In this document: positions 41,101 through 50,100 of the stretch, one piece after another
How the letters are laid out: every line of letters starts with the position of its first letter
How positions within the stretch are numbered: position 1 is the stretch's first letter
Assembly: GCF_000389965.1 (NCBI RefSeq)
Contig: NC_021191.1
Span: 2,791,501-2,855,500, forward strand
Length of the DNA: 64,000 nt
Direction: 5' to 3'
Origin: Actinoplanes sp. N902-109
GTDB taxonomy: Bacteria > Actinomycetota > Actinomycetes > Mycobacteriales > Micromonosporaceae
The notes under the pieces: model-generated
The model's input: only the letters and a program-made list of their open reading frames with translations
The model's database searches: none
What the model was told of the DNA's origin: nothing
Made by a program: the position numbers and the translations under genes

Positions 41101-44100
41101 GGTCGGCTGCGGGCTGATCGAGGAACTCACCCTGCAGGCCCCGCTGATCATCCCCGCCGGCGGCGCCGGGGTGCAGGTCCAGGTCGTGCTCGACCCGGCG
41201 GACGCCGACGGCCGCCGGGAACTGCAGGTCTTCTCCCGCGTCGACGAGTCGGGCTGGACGCAGCACGCAACCGGCACCGTCGCCCCCGCGCAGCCCGCCC
41301 CGTCCGCCGACGCCGACCTGACGGTGTGGCCGCCCCGCAACGCCACCCCGATCCCCATCGACGGCATCTACGAGGCGTTCGCAACCGGTGCCCTCATCTA
41401 CGGCCCGGTGTTCCGCGGCCTGCGCGCCGCCTGGCGCAGCGGCAACGACGTCTACGCCGAAGTGGCCCTGCCCGAGGGGAGCACGGCCGGCTCGTTCGGA
41501 CTGCACCCGGCACTGCTCGACGCGGTGCTGCAGGCCAGCGCACTGCTCGGCGGTCACGAACCCGGAACGCCGGGCGAGGTCCGCCTGCCGTTCGCGTGGA
41601 CCGGCGTGGAGCTGCACGCCGTGGGCGCCTCCGTGCTGCGGGCCCGCCTGCGCCGCGACGCGCAGGGCAACCTGACCTTCACCACCGCCGACCCGACCGG
41701 CGCCCCGGTCGCCGCCGTGGCCTCGCTGATCACCCGCCCGGTCGCGGTGGACCAGCTGCGCGGCACCGACGCGCTCTTCGCCGTCGACTGGGCGCAGGTC
41801 TCCATCGCCTCAACCGTCGACGACACGTCAGCTGCCGACAGCCTGACGCTCATCGGCGAGGACCGCTTCGACCTCGGCATCCCCGCCGGCGCGACCATCG
41901 CCGCCTTCGGCCCGGCCGCCGCCGACGAGAGCGTCGATGGTGACGGCGCGTCACCTGTTGACGCCGGCGTCGCCGTGGTGTGTGTGCAGCCGATCGGCGA
42001 GATGCTCGAGTTCATCCAGGAGTGGCTCGCCGAGGAGCGCGTCCCGCTCGTCGTGCTCACCCGCGGCGCGGTGCCGGTGTTCGCCGGCGAAGGCGTTGCG
42101 GACCTGGACGCCGCCGCCACCTGGGGTCTGCTGCGCTCGGCCCAGTCCGAGAATCCCGACCGCATCGTGCTGGCCGACCTCCCGCCCACCGGGACCGTGG
42201 ACCTGTCCCTGCTCGCCTCGTTGGTCCACGCCGGCGAACCCGAGCTGGCAATCCGCGGTGGCAGCGTTTACGGCCGCCGGCTGACCCGCCCGTCGGGCGA
42301 ACTCGTCGCGCCCGAGGGACTGTGGCGGCTCGAGCCCGACGCCAACGGCTCCCTCGACGGCCTGACCCTGGCCCCGGTGACCGCCCAGCCGCCCGCCGGC
42401 CGGGCCCTCGATGCCGGGCAGGTCCGGGTCGCGGTCCGCGCGGCCGGCCTCAACTTCCGCGACGTCCTCATCGCCCTCGGCATGTACCCCGGCGGCGGCG
42501 TGCTCGGCAGCGAGATCGCCGGTGTGGTCCTGGAAACCGGCCCCGAGGTCACCCACGTGCGTCCCGGCGACCGCGTCATGGGCGTCGCGGCCGGCGGGTT
42601 CGGGCCGGAGGCTGTCGTCGACGCCCGGCAGATCGTGCCGTTCCCCGCGGACTGGTCGTTCACCACCGCCGCCTCGGTGCCGGTCGCCTTCCTGACCGCC
42701 TGGTACGCCCTCGTCGACCTCGCCGACGCCCGGCCCGGTCAGCGCGTGCTGATCCACGCGGCCGCCGGTGGCGTCGGCATGGCCGCCGTCCAGATCGCTC
42801 GTCATCTCGGCCTGGAGGTCTTCGCCACCGCGAGCCCCGCGAAGTGGCCGATCCTGACCGCCGCGGGCCTCGACGCCGACCACATCGCCTCCTCACGCGA
42901 CGCCGGCTTCGCGACCCGCTTCTCCGGTGGGGTGGACATCGTCGTCAACTCCCTTGCCGGTGACTTGATCGATGCGTCGCTGCGGCTGCTCGGTCGGGGC
43001 GGCGCGTTCATCGAGATGGGCCGCACCGACCTGCGCGACCTCTCCGGCCGTCCGGACCTGCTGTACCGGCCCTTCGACCTGGGCGAGGCGGGCCCGGAGC
43101 ACCTCGGCGAGATGCTGCACCAGATCGTCAATCTGCTCGCCGAGGGCAACCTCACGGTCCTTCCGGTACGGGCCTGGGACGTCCGCCGCGCCCGCGAAGC
43201 CTTCCGCTACATGTCGCAGGCCCGCCACACCGGCAAGCTGGTCCTCACCATCCCGCCCAGCCGCCCGGCGCAAGCCACCGCTGCGCAAGCTCAGCGCACC
43301 GTGCTCATCACCGGCGGCACCGGCACCCTCGGCGCCCTGGTCGCCCGGCACTACGCCGAAACAGGTCGCGCCGACCGGCTCGTGCTCACCAGCCGCTCCG
43401 GGCTGTCAGCTCCCGGCGCCGCCGAACTGGTCGCCGCTCTGGGCGTACCGACGGAAGTGGTGGCTTGTGACGCCGCCGACCGGGAAGCGCTCGCCGCGCT
43501 GCTGGCGCGCATCCCCGGCCTCACCGGCGTCATCCACACCGCCGGCGTACTCGACGACGGTGTCATCGGCTCGCTGACGCGCGAGCGGATCGACGCAGTC
43601 ATGCGGCCCAAGGCGGTCGGCGCGTGGAACCTGCACGAGTTGACCAGACACCTCACCCTTGACGAGTTCGTGTTGTTCTCGTCGGCTGCGTCGGCGACCG
43701 GTGCGCCCGGGCAGGGCAACTACGTGGCGGCCAATGCCTACCTCGACGCGCTCGCGGCCGAGCGGCGTGCCTGCGGGCTGCCGGCGACCTCGCTCGGCTG
43801 GGGTATGTGGGCCGAACTCAGCTCGCTGACCGGCCGGCTCACCGACACCGAGCGCGACCGGATCGCCCGCGGGGTCAGCGCGCTCTCCTCCGAGGAGGGC
43901 CTGGCGCTGCTGGACACCGCGCTGGGCCGGGACGAGGCTGTGCTCGTACCCGCTCGCTTCGACCTGCCCAAGCTGCGGGCGCAAGCCGCGCAAGCCGGCG
44001 AGGCCCGGCAGATCCCCGCGTTGTGGCGATCGTTGCTGCACCCCGGAGGAACCCGCCGGGCCGCCGCAGGCGCTTCCACCACGGTTGGCGGCAACACGTT

Positions 44101-47100
44101 GCAGCAGCGCCTCGCCGGCCTGCCCAGCAGCGACCGGACCAAGCTTCTTGTCGACGTGATCCGTACCCATGTGGCCGCCGTCCTGGGGCACAGTTCCGGC
44201 AACACGATCGAGCTCGACCGCACGTTCACCGACCTGGGCTTCGACTCGCTGACCGCGGTGGAGCTGCGCAACCGGCTCGCCACCGAGACCGGCCTGCGGC
44301 TGCCCGCCACCCTGGTGTTCGACTACCCGAACCCGGGCGCCCTGGCGGCGTACCTGCAGACCACGATGGTCGGCGACGCCGAGCCGGTCGTGCAGCAGCC
44401 GGCCGCCACCGCGATCGAGGCCGGCGAACCGCTCGCCATCGTCGGCATGGCTTGCCGGTTCCCGCGCGACGTCACCACCCCAGACGAGTTCTGGGAGTTG
44501 CTCGCCGGCGGGGGCGACGCGGTGTCCGGCTTCCCCGACGACCGCGGCTGGGACACCGACCTCTACCACCCGGATCCCGAGCACACCGGCACCATCTACA
44601 CCCGCTCCGGCGGCTTCATGAGCGACGCCAGCGGTTTCGACGCCGCGTTCTTCGGTATCAGCCCGCGCGAGGCCCTGGCCATGGACCCGCAGCAGCGGCT
44701 CCTGCTGGAAACCTCGTGGGAGGCCGTCGAGCGGTCCGGCATCGAGCCGGGTGCGCTGCGCGGCACCCCCACCGGCGTCTTCGTGGGGGGCTTCGCCTCC
44801 GGGTACGGCATCGGCGTCGCCATGGGCACCGAGGGCTCCGAAGGCCATGTGACCACCGGTTTCGCCACGAGTGTGCTGTCCGGCCGCATCTCGTACGCCC
44901 TGGGGCTGGAGGGCCCCGCGGTCACCGTGGACACCGCGTGCTCGTCGTCGCTGGTGGCGCTGCACCTGGCCGGTCAGGCCCTGCGGGCGGGGGAGTGCTC
45001 GCTGGCGCTGGCCGGCGGTGTCACCGTCATCTCCACCCCGGACGGCTTCATCGGCTTCTCCCAGCAGCGCGGCCTGGCCGAGGACGGCCGCTGCAAGGCC
45101 TTCTCGGCGGACGCGGACGGCATGGGCATGGCCGAGGGCGCCGGCGTGCTGGTGGTCGAGCGCCTGTCCGACGCGCAGCGCAACGGTCACAAGGTCCTCG
45201 CGGTCATCCGTGGCTCCGCCGTCAATCAGGACGGTGCCTCCAACGGCCTGACCGCACCGAACGGTCCTTCGCAGCAGCGTGTCATCCGGGCGGCGCTGGC
45301 CAGCGCGGAGTTGACGACGGCTGACGTTGATGTGGTCGAGGCGCACGGTACGGGTACGACGCTGGGTGATCCGATCGAGGCGCAGGCGTTGCTGGCGACG
45401 TACGGTCAGGGTCGCGATGTTCCGTTGTGGTTGGGTTCGGTGAAGTCGAACATCGGTCATACGCAGGCGGCGGCTGGTGTTGCGGGCATCATGAAGATGG
45501 TGCTGGCGTTGCAGCACGAGCGGTTGCCGCGGACGTTGCATGCGGATGTGCCGTCGCCTCATGTCGACTGGACGGCCGGCGCGGTGCAGCTGCTGACCGA
45601 AACCCGGCCGTGGCCGGTGGGCGAGCGCCCGCGGCGGGCCGGTGTCTCCTCGTTCGGCATCAGCGGCACCAACGCGCACATCATCATCGAGGAAGCGCCC
45701 ATCGCGGACCTCGCGAAGGCTCCCGAGGCCGCCGGAAGCACCGCCCCGGACGAGAAGTCCGAGCCGCTCCTGGCCGGTGCCTGTGCTTGGGTGGTCTCGG
45801 CCCGTTCGGCGGAGAGCTTGACTGGACAGCTCGACCGTCTGCGCAACCAGTCAACTGCGGTCGATCCGTTCGACATCGCCTGGTCCCTGGCCACCACGCG
45901 CTCGGTCTTCGACCACCGCGCGGTCGTCGTCGACGGCACGCTCGGCCCCGTCGAGAGCGAATTCGACTCCATCGTCAGCGGGGTGGCCACCGCCCACGCG
46001 CAGCCGGTGTTCGTCTTCCCCGGCCAGGGCTCGCAGTGGATCGGCATGGGCCGGGAGCTGGCTGAGGTCAGCCCGGTGTTCGCCGCCCGGTTCGCCGAGT
46101 GCCAGCAGGCTCTGACGCCGTATGTTCATGTTGACTTGAGCGCATCCCAGCACGATCAGGTTGACGTGATTCAACCGTTGCTGTGGGCCGTCATGGTGTC
46201 GCTGGCCGCCGTGTGGGAAGCCGCGGGCGTCACCCCGGATGCCGTGGTGGGTCATTCGCAGGGTGAGATCGCGGCGGCCACGGTCGCGGGGATGCTCAGC
46301 CTGCAGGACGCGGCGAAGGTGGTGGCGCTGCGCTCGCGTACGTTGCGGGCGTTGTCGGGTGCGGGCGGGATGATGTCGATCGTCGCGCCGGTCGCGGTGG
46401 TCGAGCAGCGCCTGGCCCGCTTCAGCAGCGGTGGCACCCCCGCGAGCGGCGAGCAGGCAAGCCCGCGGATCTCGGTCGCGGCGGTCAACGGCCCGTCCGC
46501 GGTCATCGTCTCCGGTGAGCCGGCCGCGCTGGCGGAGCTCAAGGCGGAGTTGGACGCCGAGGACATCCGCGCTCGCATGGTGAACGTGGATTACGCCTCG
46601 CACGGCCCGCAGGTCGATCAGCTCGAAGCCGAGATCCTCGCCGCCCTGCAGGGCATCCAGCCGCGCGAGGGCCGCATCCCGATGCTCTCGGCCATGTCCG
46701 GCGAGACCATCACCGGCCCGGAACTCGACGAAGCCTACTGGTTCGCCAGCCTGCGCAACCCGGTCTACTTCGAGCGGGCTGTGCGCACGTTGGGTGAGCA
46801 GGGCCATGACATGTTCATCGAGGTCAGTCCGCACCCGGTGATGATCGGTGCGTTGAGCGACACGGTGGATGCCGCGGTCATCGGCACGTTGCGCCGTGAC
46901 GATGGTGGCACGACGCGCATGGTGACCTCGCTGGCTGAGGCGTTCGTGCGGGGTGCACGGGTTGAGTGGACGAAGGTGTTGACGACCGGTCGACAGGTTG
47001 ACCTGCCGACCTATGCGTTCCACCACGAGCACTTCTGGCCGAAGGGCGCCCGGTTCGGCACCACCGGGGATCCGGTGTCGCTCGGACTGGGCGCAGTCGG

Positions 47101-50100
47101 GCACCCGCTGCTCGGCGCGGCCGTGGAACTCGCCGGGGGCGCGGGGATGGTCTGCACCGGCCGGTTGTCCGTCAAGACCCAGCCGTGGCTGGCCGATCAC
47201 GCGGTCGGTGGCCTGATCCTGTTGCCCGGCACGGGCTTTGTCGAGCTGGCGGTCCGCGCCGGCGACCAGGTCGGCTGCGGGGTGATCGAGGAGCTCACCC
47301 TGCAGGCACCGCTGATCGTCCCGGCCGACGGCGCCGGGGTTCAGGTCCAGGTGCTGCTCGACCCGTCGGACGCCGAGGGCCGCCGTCAGGTGCAGGTGTT
47401 CTCCCGCCCCGATGGGGGCGACTGGGTGCAGCACGCCATCGGCACCCTCGCCCCGGCCGCCCAGCCGAGCGCGGCTGCGGACGCGGATCTGCTGGTGTGG
47501 CCGCCGCGCGGGGCATCAGCCATCGACCTCGACGGCATCTACGACATGTTCGAGATCGGCTCGCTCAACTACGGCCCGTCGTTCCGGGGCCTGCGGGCGG
47601 CGTGGCGCAACGGCACCGACGTGTACGCCGAGGTGGCCCTGCCCGAGGAGAGCGCCGCCGGCTCGTACGGCCTGCACCCGGCGCTGCTCGACGCGGTGCT
47701 GCAAGCCAGCGCGCTGCTCGGCGGCCACCAGCCCGGTGCCGTCGGCGAGGTGCGGCTGCCGTTCGCCTGGACCGGGGTGCAGCTGCACGCCGCCGGCGCC
47801 TCGGTGCTGCGGGCCCGGCTGCGCCGCGATGCGCAGGGCAACCTCAGCTTCACCACCGCCGACCCGGCCGGTGCGCCGGTGGCAACCGTCGACTCCCTCA
47901 TCACCCGGCCCGTCGCCGTCGATCAACTGCAGAGCAGCCGGCCGAGCCTGCGCGACGCGCTGTTCGCCATCGACTGGGTCCCGGTGACGCCGCCCGGGAC
48001 CGCGCAGGACTGGACGCTCATCGGCGAGGACCGCTACGGCGTGGGCATCCCGGCCCAACCGGGCGACCCCGAAGCGGGCTTGGCGGTCGTCTGCGCCCAG
48101 CCGATCGACGACATGCTCGCCTTCATCCAGGACTGGCTCGCCGAGGAACGGGTCCCGCTCGCGGTGCTGACCCGCGGTGCCGTGGCCGCGATCCCCGGCG
48201 ACGACGTCACGGATCTGGACGCCGCCGCCGTACGGGGCCTGTTGCGCTCGGCGCAGGCGGAGAACCCGGGCCGCATCGTGCTCGCGGACCTGCCCGCCGC
48301 CGGAAACGTCGACCTGGCCCTGCTGGCGTCCGCGCTGGGCACCGACGAGCCCGAGGTCGCCATCCGGGGCACCGTCACCTACGGCCGCCGCCTGATCCGC
48401 CCCGCCGAGATCGCGCAGCCCGCCGAAACCGGCGAGAGCCAGGAAGCCGCCGCGAGGGAGGAAGCCGCCGGCAGCAAGACGGCCGGCAGCACGGCCCTGA
48501 TCACCGGAGGCACCGGCACGCTGGGCGCCCTGGTCGCCAAGCACCTCGTCACCACGGCCCGGGCGACCAACCTCGTCCTGCTCAGCCGCTCCGGCCCGCA
48601 GGCGACCGACGTCGCCTGCCTTGCCGCCGAAGCCGCCACTCACGGCGCGAACGTCCAGGTCACCGCGTGCGACGCCGCCGACCGCCACGCCCTCCGTACG
48701 GTCATCGACGGCATCCCCGCCGCACATCCGCTCCGCGACGTCTTCCACACCGCCGGCGTCATCGACGACGGGGTGGTCACCGCGCTGACCCCGGACCGGT
48801 TGGCCGCGGTGCTGCGGCCCAAGGCCGACGCCGCCCGTCATCTGCACGAGTTGACCAGTCATCTCGATCTGGCCCACTTCGTCATGTTCTCCTCGGCCGC
48901 CGCCACGTTCGGTGCTCCCGGGCAGGGCAACTACGTGGCCGCCAACGCCTATCTGGATGCGCTGGCCGCGCACCGGCACGCCACCGGCCGCCCGGCCACC
49001 TCGCTGGCGTGGGGCCTGTGGTCGGACACCAGCGGGATGACCGGCCAGCTCACCGAGGCCGAACGAGCCAGGATGACCCGCAACGGCATCACCGCGATGA
49101 CCGCCGACGAGGCCCTGGGCCTGATGGACGTGGCCATCGCCCGCGACGAAGCGGTGCTCGTGCCCGCCCGGCTGGACCTGGCCGGGTTGCGCGCCCAGGC
49201 CGCCCGCAGCGACACCGTCCCGCCGTTGTGGAAGGCGCTTGCCGGTGGGCCCGGCCGGCGTACCGCAGCGTCCGCGAGCGCCGGTGCCGCCGACTCGTTG
49301 CGCCGCCAGCTGGCAGTGCTGTCCGCGGCCGACGGCGATCAGGTGTTGCTGGACCTCACCCGCTCGCACGTCGCCGCGACGCTGGGGCATGCCTCCGGTG
49401 ACGCGATCGCGCCGGGCCGCGCGTTCAACGATCTGGGCTTCGACTCGCTGACCGCCGTCGAGCTGCGCAACCGGCTGATGGGGGCGACCGGGCTGCGGCT
49501 GCCCGCCACGCTGGTCTTCGACTACCCGAACCCGGCAGCGCTCGCCACGCACCTGCGCGCCGAACTGGTCGGCGAACGCACCGCCGACGTGCCGCTGCCG
49601 ACGAGCACCGGGGGCGGCGCCACCGACGAGCCCATCGCGATCGTCGGGATGAGCTGCCGGTTCCCCGGGGGTGTGGCCAGCCCCGAGGACCTGTGGCAGC
49701 TGCTCGAGAGCGGGCAGGACGCCATCACCACGTTCCCCGACGACCGCGGCTGGGACCTGAGCGCCCTGTACGACCCGGACGTCACGCACCAGGGCACCTC
49801 GTACACCAGGTCGGGCGGTTTCCTGGCCGAGGCCAGCGCGTTCGACGCCGGTTTCTTCGGCATCAGCCCCCGCGAGGCGCTGGCGATGGACCCGCAGCAA
49901 CGGCTCATGCTGGAGCTGTCGTGGGAGGCGTTCGAGCGTGCCGGTATCGACCCGGCGGCCCTGCGCGGCAGCCGGACCGGCACGTTCGTCGGCGGTTACG
50001 CCTCCGGCTACGAGCTGGGCGTGAGCATGATGGCCGAGGGCGCCGAGGTCGGCGGGCACCTGATGACCGGCGTCGCGACCAGCATCCTGTCCGGCCGGCT

